Notes: generated by a model from the sequence alone, not told the origin. A DNA stretch of 64,000 nucleotides from Humibacter sp049446075 (GCF_049446075.1 NZ_JBMSEB010000001.1:2294001-2358000), one strand, 5' to 3'. Shown: positions 1-8,700, numbered from the stretch's first letter. Numbers and translations: made by a program.

Positions 1-234
1 GATGTCCCACCAGGCATCCGCCAGTGGTTTCACGATTGCGACAGTGCTCGCGGGCGTGGCATCCGTCGTGAAGTCGAGGTCGTTCACGGTGCGGCCCAGC
101 AGCGCATCGCGTACGGGACCGCCGACCAGCGCAAGCTCGTGACCGGCATCCGTGAAGGCCCGGGCGAGGCGTGACACGACGGGCGACTCGGCTGTTTCGC
201 GCAGGCGCACGAGGGACTCGGCGACGCTCTGCAT
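1..234 (-). CDS. cca: CCA tRNA nucleotidyltransferase, N-terminal part (cut by window start)
   Basis: The product adds or repairs the 3' CCA end of tRNAs in the cytoplasm. The visible 78 residues begin MQSVAESLVRLRE and carry the class II nucleotidyltransferase signature LVGGPVRDALLGR followed by DLDFTTDA. These are the glycine-rich nucleotide loop and the two metal-binding aspartates of the poly(A) polymerase/CCA-adding head domain. The rest of the gene lies left of the window. It is divergent from the DUF6049-murJ genes, the same arrangement as Mycobacterium pcnA next to the Rv3909-mviN pair. The MutT-like gene that sits between them there is absent here. The ATG at 234 is the only start ahead of the motif. 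Confidence 0.93.
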   Translation of the reverse strand, partial: MQSVAESLVRLRETAESPVVSRLARAFTDAGHELALVGGPVRDALLGRTVNDLDFTTDATPASTVAIVKPLADAWWDI

Positions 235-355
235 AGTGCTCGACAGTCTACCGGCGGCCGCTGCTGCGCCCGGTCGGATAACGGATGCTTGTGAACCCCC
301 GCCGAGAACCCCCTCGGCTTGCGCCGAGTCCGGGGTTCCGCGATCGTCGTCCCCG

Positions 356-361
356 TACAAT
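356..361 (+). promoter_or_regulatory. -10 element TACAAT driving a leaderless transcript
   Basis: TACAAT lies exactly 7 nt before an ATG at 369, the spacing expected when transcription begins at the A of the start codon, which is common in actinobacteria. No convincing -35 hexamer is visible. It would drive the short leader ORF and the DUF6049-murJ genes. It sits in the 172-bp gap after the divergent cca start. Confidence 0.5.
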
Positions 362-368
362 TGCCGTC

Positions 369-407
369 ATGCTCCCCGTCTACCCCTGCGCTGCCGCATG
401 CGGCTGA
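369..407 (+). CDS. putative 12-codon leaderless leader peptide
   Basis: An ATG 7 nt after TACAAT opens a tiny frame encoding MLPVYPCAAACG. Its TGA stop (405-407) overlaps the ATG (407-409) of the DUF6049 gene as TGATG, the classic geometry for translational coupling. The peptide holds two prolines and two cysteines, so it could be a regulatory uORF that senses ribosome speed. This is inferred only from position and sequence. The alternative is that the real DUF6049 start is the in-frame ATG at 398 and this frame is accidental. Confidence 0.4.
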   Translation: MLPVYPCAAACG

Positions 408-2764
408 TGAGGGGACGGGGTCGTTGGGGTGCACTGCTTGCCGCGTGTGCCGCCCTGGCGATCGCGGTGTCAGCCCCCTCGGCTTCGGGGGCGGCGGTCA
501 CCGTCTCTGACAGCCGGCCGCAGGGATCCCACACGGACTCCGACGGCGACGGGGATTCGCCCACCGTCGCCTTGTACGCCGGGAACGCGGGAACGCAATC
601 GGCCGGCCAGTCGGTGACCGTCACGATCACCATTGCGAACACCACCTCCAAGGTCGTCAGCCCGGGAACAGCGACCATCGCGATCACTCAGAAGCCCCTC
701 GACTCGCGGGACGACCTGGATGCCTGGCTCAAGCCGGGCGGTGACGACCCGGCAACGCGCGTGCTCGCCTCCGTGCCCACGCAGGGCGTCACAGCTGGCA
801 CCAACCAGCGAGTCGCCACGTTCACCATCCCGGAGCAGACGGTCGGACTCTCGGGCGCGACTGCGGTGTACGGGCTCGAAGCCACCGTTACGGATGCCGG
901 CGGGACCATCGGCAAGGGTTACTCGAGCCTCACGTACGAGGGCACGGGGGCGCAGCACCAGGTGGGTCTGGCGATTGCCATGCCCATAACGGTGCCACCG
1001 ACCTCCAACGGGCTTATCGCCCCTGACGACCTCGCGACGTACACGGCGGCCGACGGCCTGCTGACCAGGCAGCTCGACCTCGCGCGCGATCACCCGTCGA
1101 TGGCGATCGCGATCGACCCCATGATCATCGCGTCCATCCGGGTACTGGGCACGTCGGCGCCGCAGAGCGCACAGGCGTGGCTTTCGCAGCTCGACTCGCT
1201 CACGAACGACTCGTTCCCGCTTCAATACGGAGATGCAGACGTGGCCGCGCAACTGCAGTCCGGCCTGGCCTCGCTGCTGGCGCCGACGTCGTTCAACTAC
1301 GCCATGGATCCGCGCAACTTCCCCAGCCAGCTCTCGGTGGGGGAGACGCCTGAGCCCACGCCGACGGCGACCACCAATCCGTTCGTCACACCGACCCCGA
1401 CGCCCACGACACAGCAGCCGAACGTTCCGACGACCGCCCAGCTGTTGTCCTGGCCGTACACGTTCAGTGGCATCGCCTGGCCCGCGGACGGCAGCCTCCG
1501 CGCCAGCGACATCGATGCCCTTGCGGCCAATGGCTACCCCTCTGCCATCGTCTCCGGATCCAACACCAACCAGTCATCCCTCTCGGTCACCCCGAACGCT
1601 CCGATGCCGGTCAAAGGAGGCGTCGCCGTGGTCACAGACCAAGGCGTCAGCGACGCTCTGCGTTCGGTCGTGACCGCGATCGGGACCGACGAGGAGAACG
1701 CGGCACTGGCATCCGTCACAGCGCAGCTCGCCGAGATCAGCACGCAGAGCTCGGGAGGAAGCATCATCCTCGCCGGACTTGATCGCGACTGGCCGGCGAA
1801 CTCGACCGAGGCCAGCCACGCGCTCGACACGGTGTTCGCACTTCCGTGGGTCACGGCATCCTCACTGCGCGACGCCCTCACGGCGCCCATTTCCAGCGGT
1901 CTGGAGCTGCAGGATGCCTCACCCGACGGAGCACGCATCGCCGCCGCGCAGGCACTCAGGAACGACGCGGGCAACCTGGATGCCTTCGCCACCCTGCTCG
2001 CGGATCCCACGGCGCTCACGGGGCAGACCCGCAACGAGCTGCTGTCGCTGCTCGGCGTCGCCTGGCGTCAGTCGGACAACAACTGGCCCGCGGCGGTCGC
2101 AGCGTTCCACGCGAAGGCGGCCCAAACCCTCGGCTCGGTGAAGATCGACCCGACGGGCAAGATCACCGTCGCAAGCGCGCAGAGCCTCATCCCGGTGACC
2201 GTGACGAACGCATTCGACCTACCGGTCAACATCGTGCTGCGTGCAACTCCGTCGAACAACAGGCTCGAGGTGGACTCGGACACGGCCAAGACCATCCCGG
2301 CGAAGGCGAGCGCCAAGGTGCTCGTGCCGGTGAAAGCCAAGCTCGGCAACGGAAGCGTACGGCTCGGGCTGCAGCTGTACAGCCCGACGGGCCTGCCGAT
2401 CGGCACAGCACAGACGGCCGCCATCGACGTGCACGCCGACTGGGAGGGCCTGGGTGCCCTCATCCTGGGCATCGCCTTCGTGCTCTTCTTCGGCTTCGGA
2501 CTCACCCGCAGCATCGTGAGGCGCGTCAGGGCGCGGGGCTCGGCCGCCGACGATGGTGAGAAGGCAGCCGAGTCGGATGCTGAGTCTGACTCTGACGACG
2601 CCGGCACGGATGCTCAGAGTGACCCAGGTGCGGAAGACGTCACGTCTGCGCAGAGTGACGCCGGTTCGGAGCCCGGAACGGATGCCCCGAGTGGCACCGA
2701 CGCACAAGTCCACGCGGATGCCCGTGATGGCTCGGTCGGCGACGAAGGGAGTCCCCGTGGCTAG
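407..2764 (+). CDS. DUF6049 family secreted/membrane protein (Rv3909-like)
   Basis: Large exported protein of about 785 aa and unknown biochemical role, always next to murJ in actinobacteria, so probably linked to cell-envelope assembly. Residues 1-28 form a signal peptide (RGRGRW, then an alanine/leucine core ending ASGA). A Pro/Thr-rich linker lies at about 314-345. One transmembrane helix is at about 680-702, followed by RRVRAR and an acidic cytoplasmic tail rich in SDA repeats. The extracellular bulk is Ala/Ser/Thr rich. The open frame continues upstream, but the signal peptide places the start at ATG 407 (or ATG 398). ATG 407 is preferred because it overlaps the stop of the leader ORF. 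It overlaps murJ by 8 nt. Confidence 0.8.
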   Translation: MRGRGRWGALLAACAALAIAVSAPSASGAAVTVSDSRPQGSHTDSDGDGDSPTVALYAGNAGTQSAGQSVTVTITIANTTSKVVSPGTATIAITQKPLDSRDDLDAWLKPGGDDPATRVLASVPTQGVTAGTNQRVATFTIPEQTVGLSGATAVYGLEATVTDAGGTIGKGYSSLTYEGTGAQHQVGLAIAMPITVPPTSNGLIAPDDLATYTAADGLLTRQLDLARDHPSMAIAIDPMIIASIRVLGTSAPQSAQAWLSQLDSLTNDSFPLQYGDADVAAQLQSGLASLLAPTSFNYAMDPRNFPSQLSVGETPEPTPTATTNPFVTPTPTPTTQQPNVPTTAQLLSWPYTFSGIAWPADGSLRASDIDALAANGYPSAIVSGSNTNQSSLSVTPNAPMPVKGGVAVVTDQGVSDALRSVVTAIGTDEENAALASVTAQLAEISTQSSGGSIILAGLDRDWPANSTEASHALDTVFALPWVTASSLRDALTAPISSGLELQDASPDGARIAAAQALRNDAGNLDAFATLLADPTALTGQTRNELLSLLGVAWRQSDNNWPAAVAAFHAKAAQTLGSVKIDPTGKITVASAQSLIPVTVTNAFDLPVNIVLRATPSNNRLEVDSDTAKTIPAKASAKVLVPVKAKLGNGSVRLGLQLYSPTGLPIGTAQTAAIDVHADWEGLGALILGIAFVLFFGFGLTRSIVRRVRARGSAADDGEKAAESDAESDSDDAGTDAQSDPGAEDVTSAQSDAGSEPGTDAPSGTDAQVHADARDGSVGDEGSPRG

Positions 2765-4373
2765 CGTCGGTCGGGCGAGCGCGATGCTCGCCTCCGGCAC
2801 GATGGTCTCCCGGGTGCTGGGCTTCGTGCGTTCGTGGGTGCTGATCCAGGCGATCGGGGTGATCGCGGTCGGAGCCAACGCCTATGGCACCGCGACGCAG
2901 GTGCCGAACAGCATCTACGCGATCATCGCGCAGGGAATCCTGAGCGCCGTACTCGTTCCGCAGATCGTGCGGGCATCCGTTCATGCAGACGGCGGCAAGG
3001 GCTACATCAACAAGCTCGTCACGCTGGGCATCCTGATCTTCGCGGCCGTCGCTCTCGTCGCCACGCTCCTGGCGCCATTCCTCGCCCAGCTGTTCGGTGC
3101 CCGAGGTGCGTACGCGGGCCTCGTCACCGCGTTCGCATACTGGTCGCTTCCCCAGATCTTCTTCCTCGGTCTGTACACGCTGCTCGGCGAGGTGCTCAAC
3201 GCGCGGAAGTCCTTCGGACCGTTCACGTGGGCACCCGTATTCAACAACGTCGTCAGCATCGCCACGCTCGTCGTGTTCATCCTCGCGTTCGGTGCCGACC
3301 CGAATAGTCACCGCCACATCGGGGCCTGGACGCCCGGCATGATCGCGTTGCTCGGAGGCGGAGCCACGCTCGGCATTGCCGTGCAGGCGATCGTGCTGTT
3401 CTTCTTCTGGCGCAGAGTGGGGCTGAAGTTTCGCTTCGACTTCCGCTGGCGCGGCGTCGACCTCGGAACAGCGGGCAAGGCCGCCGGCTGGACGTTCGCG
3501 ATGCTGATCCTCACACAGGTCGCCGGCCTCATCGAGGTGAACGTCGCCAACACCGTCGGGAATTTGAACGTGGCGTCCGTCGCCGCAATGACGCAGTCCT
3601 GGCTCATCTTCATGCTGCCGCACTCGATCATCGCCGTCTCGATCGTCACGGCCTATTACACGCGCATGTCCGAGCACGCGAACCGCGGCGACCTGAGCTC
3701 TTTCCGCGTTGACTTCTCCACTGCAACGCGGATGATTGCGTCCCTGATCAGCTTTTTCTCCGTCGCAATCATCGTCGCGGCTTATCCAATTGCCACGGTG
3801 TTCACGCCCTCTGCCTATAGCCAGATGGGCAATGTGCTGATCGGCTACGCCGTGGGTCTGGTGCCATTCTGCGTTCTCTTCGTCATCCAACGCGCGTTCT
3901 ACTCGCTGGGTGACACTCGAACCCCGTTCCTCTTCACGCTGGCCCAGGTCGTCGTCGTCATCGCTGGTGTGCTGCTCTGCCTCATGGTCGCTCCCGAGTA
4001 CCGAGCCATGGCCATCGCGTTCGCCGTGTCGACGGCCGGGACTGTTCAAGCGATCATCGCGGCCGTGCTCCTGCGCCGCCGCATGCACGGGGTGGACGGC
4101 CGACGCATTCTGAGCGGTCTTTGGCGCTATCTGGTTTCGGCCCTCCTGGCGGGCGTCGCGGGCTTCGGCGTACTCGTCCTCCTGGGTGGAACGTCCAACG
4201 GCTTCGCGGTCGCCAGCCGACTGACCGCCGTGGTGGCGATCGCGGTGATCGGCGTCGTCATGCTGGTGATCTACGCCGTGATGCTGCGGCTTTTGCGCAC
4301 AGAGGAGTTCTTGCTCGCGTGGTCGGTTCTGCGTGCCCGGATCCCCGTCCGGTCCCGGAGTCGAGGTCGCTGA
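2757..4373 (+). CDS. murJ: lipid II flippase MurJ (MviN)
   Basis: Integral membrane flippase of the MOP superfamily that moves lipid II across the cytoplasmic membrane for peptidoglycan synthesis. The 538-aa product starts with the MurJ-type ASMLASGTMVSRVLGFVR-like stretch and contains about 14 hydrophobic helices, a normal core length. It lacks the long kinase-like tail seen in mycobacterial MviN. The GTG at 2757 is chosen because it follows GAAGGGAGT and overlaps the upstream stop by 8 nt. The longer frame upstream is basic and is just the shifted frame of the acidic DUF6049 tail. A small number of Gly/Arg codons end the protein cleanly at 4373. Confidence 0.93.
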   Translation: MASVGRASAMLASGTMVSRVLGFVRSWVLIQAIGVIAVGANAYGTATQVPNSIYAIIAQGILSAVLVPQIVRASVHADGGKGYINKLVTLGILIFAAVALVATLLAPFLAQLFGARGAYAGLVTAFAYWSLPQIFFLGLYTLLGEVLNARKSFGPFTWAPVFNNVVSIATLVVFILAFGADPNSHRHIGAWTPGMIALLGGGATLGIAVQAIVLFFFWRRVGLKFRFDFRWRGVDLGTAGKAAGWTFAMLILTQVAGLIEVNVANTVGNLNVASVAAMTQSWLIFMLPHSIIAVSIVTAYYTRMSEHANRGDLSSFRVDFSTATRMIASLISFFSVAIIVAAYPIATVFTPSAYSQMGNVLIGYAVGLVPFCVLFVIQRAFYSLGDTRTPFLFTLAQVVVVIAGVLLCLMVAPEYRAMAIAFAVSTAGTVQAIIAAVLLRRRMHGVDGRRILSGLWRYLVSALLAGVAGFGVLVLLGGTSNGFAVASRLTAVVAIAVIGVVMLVIYAVMLRLLRTEEFLLAWSVLRARIPVRSRSRGR

Positions 4374-4405
4374 CGACGTCACTCGCCGACGCGTGCAGGT
4401 GCCGT

Positions 4406-4431
4406 GGAATAGCATCCGCCTACACTGTGTT
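4406..4431 (+). promoter_or_regulatory. sigmaR/SigH-type promoter upstream of trxBA
   Basis: GGAAT (4406-4410) is followed after exactly 18 nt by GTT (4429-4431). This matches the GGAAT-N18-GTT consensus of Streptomyces SigR and Mycobacterium SigH, the disulfide-stress sigma factors. trxBA is a textbook member of that regulon. The promoter lies 95 nt before the trxB start. A vegetative-looking TACACT overlaps it at 4421-4426, so dual promoters are possible. Confidence 0.65.
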
Positions 4432-4525
4432 TCACACCACAGCGAGCGCTTAAGACGTGAAAACCGTGCGCTCGCCCGGCGCCGATAGTCCGAAGACGAG
4501 GGCGCTGGTGAGACGAGGAGAGCAC

Positions 4526-5482
4526 GTGCGGCAGATCATCATCATCGGTTCCGGCCCGGCGGGTTACACGGCGGCCATCTATGCTGCGCGCGCCAACCTC
4601 GAGCCCCTCGTGATCGCCAGTTCGGTCGAGGCCGGCGGCGAGTTGATGAACACCACAGAGGTGGAGAACTTCCCGGGCTTCCCGGACGGCATCATGGGTC
4701 CCGACCTGATGGCGAAGCTGCAGGTTCAGGCCGAGAAGTTCGGCGCCGAGGTGTTGTACGACGACGTCGTTTCGCTCGACCTCTCCGGCGACGTCAAGAA
4801 GGTGAACGTTGGGGGCGGAGACACGCTGGAGGCGAAGTCGGTCATCTTCGCAACCGGTTCCGCCTACCGCAAGCTGGGCTTGCCGGAGGAGGAGCACCTC
4901 TCGGGACACGGCCTTTCCTGGTGTGCCACCTGTGACGGCTTCTTCTTCCGCCAGAAGACCATCGCTGTTGTCGGCGGCGGCGACTCCGCTATCGAGGAGG
5001 CGACGTTCCTGACGCGGTTCGCGTCGAAGGTTTACGTGATCCACCGTCGCGACCAGCTGCGGGCATCCAAAATCATGCAGGATCGCGCGTTCGAGAACGA
5101 CAAGATCGAGTTCGTCTGGAACAGCGAGGTCGCAGCGATCAATGGCGAGACAGCAGTCACCGGTGTGACGCTGCGCGACACCGTGACCGGAGAGCAGAGC
5201 AACCTCGCGCTGGACGGCGTGTTCGTCGCCATCGGTAACGACCCTCGCACGCACCTCGTGCATGGACAGCTAGAACTCACGCCCGCCGGCACCATCGCAG
5301 TCGAGGGACGCAGCTCCAAGACCAACTTGCCAGGCGTCTTCGCAGCGGGCGACGTGATCGACCCGACCTACCGTCAGGCCGTCACGGCAGCTGCGAGCGG
5401 AACCGTCGCCGCACTGGACGCCGAGCACTACCTGGCCGCACTCGACCAGGCCGAACACGAAACCCTCGCCCTGGCCAACTGA
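4526..5482 (+). CDS. trxB: thioredoxin-disulfide reductase
   Basis: FAD/NADPH enzyme of 318 aa that reduces thioredoxin in the cytoplasm. The FAD-binding GSGPAG is near residues 8-13. The redox pair WCATCDG has cysteines 133 and 136. The NADPH-binding GGGDSAIEEA is at about 149-158. The FAD-binding AAGDV lies near the C-terminus. The GTG at 4526 is chosen for its GAGGAG ribosome site 5 nt upstream and because the FAD motif follows directly. An extended frame from 4457 adds residues with no family match. It forms an operon with trxA 66 nt downstream and has a sigmaR-type promoter, so induction by thiol oxidation is expected. Confidence 0.97.
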   Translation: MRQIIIIGSGPAGYTAAIYAARANLEPLVIASSVEAGGELMNTTEVENFPGFPDGIMGPDLMAKLQVQAEKFGAEVLYDDVVSLDLSGDVKKVNVGGGDTLEAKSVIFATGSAYRKLGLPEEEHLSGHGLSWCATCDGFFFRQKTIAVVGGGDSAIEEATFLTRFASKVYVIHRRDQLRASKIMQDRAFENDKIEFVWNSEVAAINGETAVTGVTLRDTVTGEQSNLALDGVFVAIGNDPRTHLVHGQLELTPAGTIAVEGRSSKTNLPGVFAAGDVIDPTYRQAVTAAASGTVAALDAEHYLAALDQAEHETLALAN

Positions 5483-5548
5483 GCCGGCGCGAAGAGCCGA
5501 AAGCCTTTCGCGCCGCCGAGGCGGCGCCGAACCGATAGAAGGAGAACA

Positions 5549-5875
5549 ATGTCCACCGCCAAGTCCGTCACCGACGCCACGTTCCAGCAGGACGTGCTCG
5601 ACTCCGACAAGACCATCCTCGTCGACTTCTGGGCCGAGTGGTGCGGGCCGTGTCGTGCAGTCGCGCCGATCCTCGACCAGATCGCCGCCGAGCACGGTGA
5701 CAAGATCGAGATCGTCAAGCTCAACGTGGACGAGAACCCGCAGACCGCTTTCAAGTACCAGATCACCTCGATCCCAGCACTGAAGGTCTACCAAGGCGGC
5801 GAGGTCGTGAAGACCGTCATCGGTGCCAAGCCGAAGCCTGCCCTCGAAGCCGACCTGGCCGCCTACATCTCGTAG
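5549..5875 (+). CDS. trxA: thioredoxin
   Basis: Small (108 aa) protein-disulfide reductant of the cytoplasm and the substrate of the TrxB encoded just upstream. The active site WCGPC is at residues 31-35, and the cis-proline stretch TSIPAL is where the fold requires it. A strong AGAAGGAG ribosome site precedes ATG 5549. The gene ends shortly before a GC-rich intrinsic terminator, closing the trxBA operon. Confidence 0.97.
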   Translation: MSTAKSVTDATFQQDVLDSDKTILVDFWAEWCGPCRAVAPILDQIAAEHGDKIEIVKLNVDENPQTAFKYQITSIPALKVYQGGEVVKTVIGAKPKPALEADLAAYIS

Positions 5876-5892
5876 TCGGTCACAGGCTTTCA

Positions 5893-5924
5893 CGCCCGTC
5901 CGGCACACGCCGGGCGGGCGTTTT
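5893..5924 (+). terminator. intrinsic terminator of trxBA
   Basis: A 12-bp GC-rich stem (CGCCCGTCCGGC pairing with GCCGGGCGGGCG, one mismatch) with an ACAC loop is followed directly by TTTT. Confidence 0.85.
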
Positions 5925-6019
5925 CTATACCCGCACATACCTTCGCACCACAACCTCCGGAGCCGGCCCTCGGATCGGCATCCCCTAGCATGGAATCCAC
6001 GCTCAGAACGGAATGAAAC

Positions 6020-7339
6020 GTGATTGAAAACGGCGGCCCGCACACCGCGGGCAACAACCTCGACCCCTGGTTCTCGTTGTATGCGCAGCGCACGGCCGGC
6101 CTGGCCGCCAGTGAGGTTCGAGCTTTGTTCGCAGTCGCGTCCAGACCCGAGGTGGTCTCGCTCGCGGGCGGTATGCCGTACGTCTCCGCTCTTCCCGAGG
6201 ACCTCGTGGTCGGCGCCATGGAGCGCGTCATGCGCGAACGTGGTCCCGTGGCCCTGCAATACGGCTCTGGTCAGGGGATTCCCCTCCTACGTGAACAGAT
6301 CACCGAGGTGATGGCTCTCGAGGGCATCAGCGCCAGTGCCGACGATGTGATCGTCACCACGGGGTCGCAGCACGCGCTCGAGCTCTTCTCGAAGCTCTTC
6401 ATCGATCCGGGCGATCTGGTGCTCGCCGAAGGCCCCAGCTACGTGACGGCGCTTGTGATCTTCAAGTCGTACCAAGCCGAGGTCGACCACGTGCCTATGG
6501 ATGAGCACGGCTTGATTCCGGATGCCCTGCGCGAGCACATCGCGAACGCGCGGGCCGTGGGCAGGCGCATCAAGTTCCTCTACACGATCCCCACGTTCCA
6601 CAACCCCGCCGGCGTCACGCTGACGTGGGAGCGGCGGCTCGAGATCCTCGAAATCTGCCGGGAGAACGGCATCCTCGTGCTCGAGGACAACCCCTACGGC
6701 CTGCTGTACTTCGAGCAGAAGCCTCCTGCGGCGATGCGGTCGATCGACGACGATGGTGTGGTCTACCTCGGCACCTTCTCCAAGACCCTCGCCCCTGGGT
6801 TCCGCGTCGGATGGGCGCTGGCACCGCACGCCATCCGGGAGAAGCTCATCCTCGCCAATGAGGCCGCCGTGTTGTCGCCCAGTTCGTTCACGCAGCTCGT
6901 CGTGTCGCAATACCTCAGCGACGCCGACTGGCGCGGTCAGATCGACACGTTCCGGGGCGTCTATCGCGAGCGCAAAGAGGCGATGATCTCAGCGCTGGAG
7001 GAGCACCTGCCCGAGCTCAGCTGGACCAACCCGAACGGCGGGTTCTACGTGTGGCTCAACCTGCCGGAGGTGCTCGACTCGAAGGCGATGCTTCCGAGAG
7101 CGGTGACCGAACTCGTCGCATACACCCCGGGCACGGCGTTCCATGCGAACGGGGACGGCACTCAGAACATGCGCCTGTCCTTCTGCTATCCGACACCGGA
7201 TGCCATCCGCGTCGGCGTCCGCAGACTGGCCAACGTGATCAACGGCGAGCTCGATCTGCTCGATACTTTCGCCGGCACCGGCCGGCTGCGCGCCGAACGT
7301 GCCTTCACCGACACGTTCCCGCCATCCGACCTCCGCTAG
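6020..7339 (+). CDS. PLP-dependent aminotransferase, LysN/MocR-type fold I
   Basis: Class I/II aminotransferase of 439 aa resembling 2-aminoadipate/multi-substrate transaminases and the catalytic half of MocR regulators, but with no N-terminal wHTH domain. Visible motifs are SLAGGMP, LQYGSGQG, the NPAG loop, EDNPYG, the PLP-lysine motif TFSKTLAPG (Lys255) and the carboxylate-binding arginine in NMRLSFCY. The start is GTG 6020 after GGAATGAA. Substrate cannot be told from sequence. It is followed after 23 nt by a D-Ala-D-Ala ligase-like gene, so a link to D-amino-acid or cell-wall metabolism is possible but unproven. Confidence 0.85.
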   Translation: MIENGGPHTAGNNLDPWFSLYAQRTAGLAASEVRALFAVASRPEVVSLAGGMPYVSALPEDLVVGAMERVMRERGPVALQYGSGQGIPLLREQITEVMALEGISASADDVIVTTGSQHALELFSKLFIDPGDLVLAEGPSYVTALVIFKSYQAEVDHVPMDEHGLIPDALREHIANARAVGRRIKFLYTIPTFHNPAGVTLTWERRLEILEICRENGILVLEDNPYGLLYFEQKPPAAMRSIDDDGVVYLGTFSKTLAPGFRVGWALAPHAIREKLILANEAAVLSPSSFTQLVVSQYLSDADWRGQIDTFRGVYRERKEAMISALEEHLPELSWTNPNGGFYVWLNLPEVLDSKAMLPRAVTELVAYTPGTAFHANGDGTQNMRLSFCYPTPDAIRVGVRRLANVINGELDLLDTFAGTGRLRAERAFTDTFPPSDLR

Positions 7340-7362
7340 CTCCGACCGGGGAAGGGTCGACA

Positions 7363-8337
7363 ATGACCGACTTCGAACGATTGAACGTGCTGGTCCTCGC
7401 GGGCGGGCTGTCCCATGAAAGGGATGTCTCGCTCCGCTCGGGCAGGCGCGTCGCCGACGGTTTGGCCGCGCACGGACACCGGGTGACCGTGCGCGAGCCG
7501 GACTCGTCGCTTCTTGCGGCCATTCGCGACCTCGATCCGGATGTCGTGTGGCCCGCCCTCCACGGAGCCAGCGGAGAGAACGGGGCGCTCCGCGCACTGC
7601 TGACGACAGCGGGTATCCCCTTCGTGGGCGCCGACGCCGAGGCGGCACGCCTCGCCTGGCTCAAGCCCGTGGCGAAGACGGTGGTTGCCCGCGCAGGGGT
7701 GCAGACACCGGCATCCGTCACGCTACCGACCGAGACGTTCCGCGAACTCGGCGCCGTCAGTGTGCTCGAGGCACTCGGCGATGCCCTCACCGCGCCACTC
7801 GTCGTCAAGCCGGCCGAAGGTGGATCGGCGCAGGGCGTCACGTTCGTCGATGACATCGCAGACCTGCCGCGCGCCCTCGTGAACGCCTACACCTACAATG
7901 AGGTTGCGTTGATCGAACGCCGCGTGACGGGTATCGAGGTCGCTGTGACCGTTCTCGATACCGGCGCGGGTCCCGTGGCCCTTCCGGCGGTGGAGATCGT
8001 TCCGCGAAACGGCGTCTACGGATTCGAGGCGCGGTACAACGCGGGGGAGACGAGCTTCTTCACACCTGCCCGCCTGACGGTTGCCGCGACCGACCGCGTC
8101 GCGGAAGCCGCCATCGCCGCTCACGAGGCGCTCGGTCTTCGGCATTTGTCCAGGGTCGACCTCATCGTCGATCCCGATGGTCAGCCGTGGTTCCTGGAGG
8201 CCAACGTACTGCCCGGGCTCACCGAGACGTCCCTGGTACCGCTCGCTATCGAGGCTGCCGGCTTCGATCTCGGCGCCGTCTACGCCGGGCTCGCCGAGCA
8301 GGCCATCCGCGACGGGTTGGCTCTAGCCGGGCAGTGA
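7363..8337 (+). CDS. D-alanine-D-alanine ligase family ATP-grasp protein
   Basis: Product of 324 aa with the ATP-grasp fold. It starts LNVLVLAGGLSHERDVSLRS, the nucleotide/substrate loop of Ddl enzymes, followed by WPALHGASGENG, VVKPAEGGSAQGV, a VEIVP segment and WFLEANVLPGLTETS, the Mg/ATP and D-Ala site signature. It would ligate D-Ala or a similar amino acid for peptidoglycan or another peptide. A separate canonical ddl may exist elsewhere. ATG 7363 has a GGGGAAGGG ribosome site. Oddity: the stop codon lies inside the first unit of a 15-bp tandem repeat, so the last residues (AGQ) are encoded by the repeat. Confidence 0.87.
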   Translation: MTDFERLNVLVLAGGLSHERDVSLRSGRRVADGLAAHGHRVTVREPDSSLLAAIRDLDPDVVWPALHGASGENGALRALLTTAGIPFVGADAEAARLAWLKPVAKTVVARAGVQTPASVTLPTETFRELGAVSVLEALGDALTAPLVVKPAEGGSAQGVTFVDDIADLPRALVNAYTYNEVALIERRVTGIEVAVTVLDTGAGPVALPAVEIVPRNGVYGFEARYNAGETSFFTPARLTVAATDRVAEAAIAAHEALGLRHLSRVDLIVDPDGQPWFLEANVLPGLTETSLVPLAIEAAGFDLGAVYAGLAEQAIRDGLALAGQ

Positions 8338-8700
8338 CTCGCCGGGCAGTGACTCGCCGGGCAATGACTCGCCGGGCAATGACTCGCCGGGCGATGTCTG
8401 GTCGGGAAGTAGCTCTAGCTGGGCGGCAGCTCTGGCCGGGTAGCAGTCCTAGCTGGGCCGTCTCTCGTGCCGTGTCACTCGTGCCGGACTGAATGACGCC
8501 GGACAGTGGTTCGGGCCGGGGGCAGTAGCTCGGGCCGGGCACTAGCTCCGGCGGTGGACACCCTGGCTGGACACTCGCTCCGGCCGCAGCGAGTGGTACC
8601 GGCCAGCGGTTCTGGCCAGGCAGCGGTTCTGGCAAGGCAGTCACCCGGCCAGGCAGTCACCCGGCCAGGCAGTCGCCCCGGCCAGGCAGCCGCTCTCGCC
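8326..8700. repeat. minisatellite A: GCCGGGCAGT-core tandem repeats
   Basis: Five adjacent 15-bp units (8326-8400), starting GCCGGGCAGTGACTC and differing by one or a few bases, begin inside the end of the ddl-like gene. They then decay into 16-17-bp units that keep a GGCCRGGCAG core. The clearest late block is at 8601-8696, with GGCCAGGCAGTCACCC copies. No ribosome site or protein-like frame is visible. It forms the first part of the gene-free stretch 8338-9635. Confidence 0.85.

Noticed and set aside
152..406. N-terminal extension of the DUF6049 gene
   Set aside because: It overlaps the divergent cca start and its promoter; the signal peptide begins at 398/407.
2640..4415. Minus-strand open frame of 591 codons
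   Set aside because: Shadow of murJ; charged, low-complexity composition and no motif.
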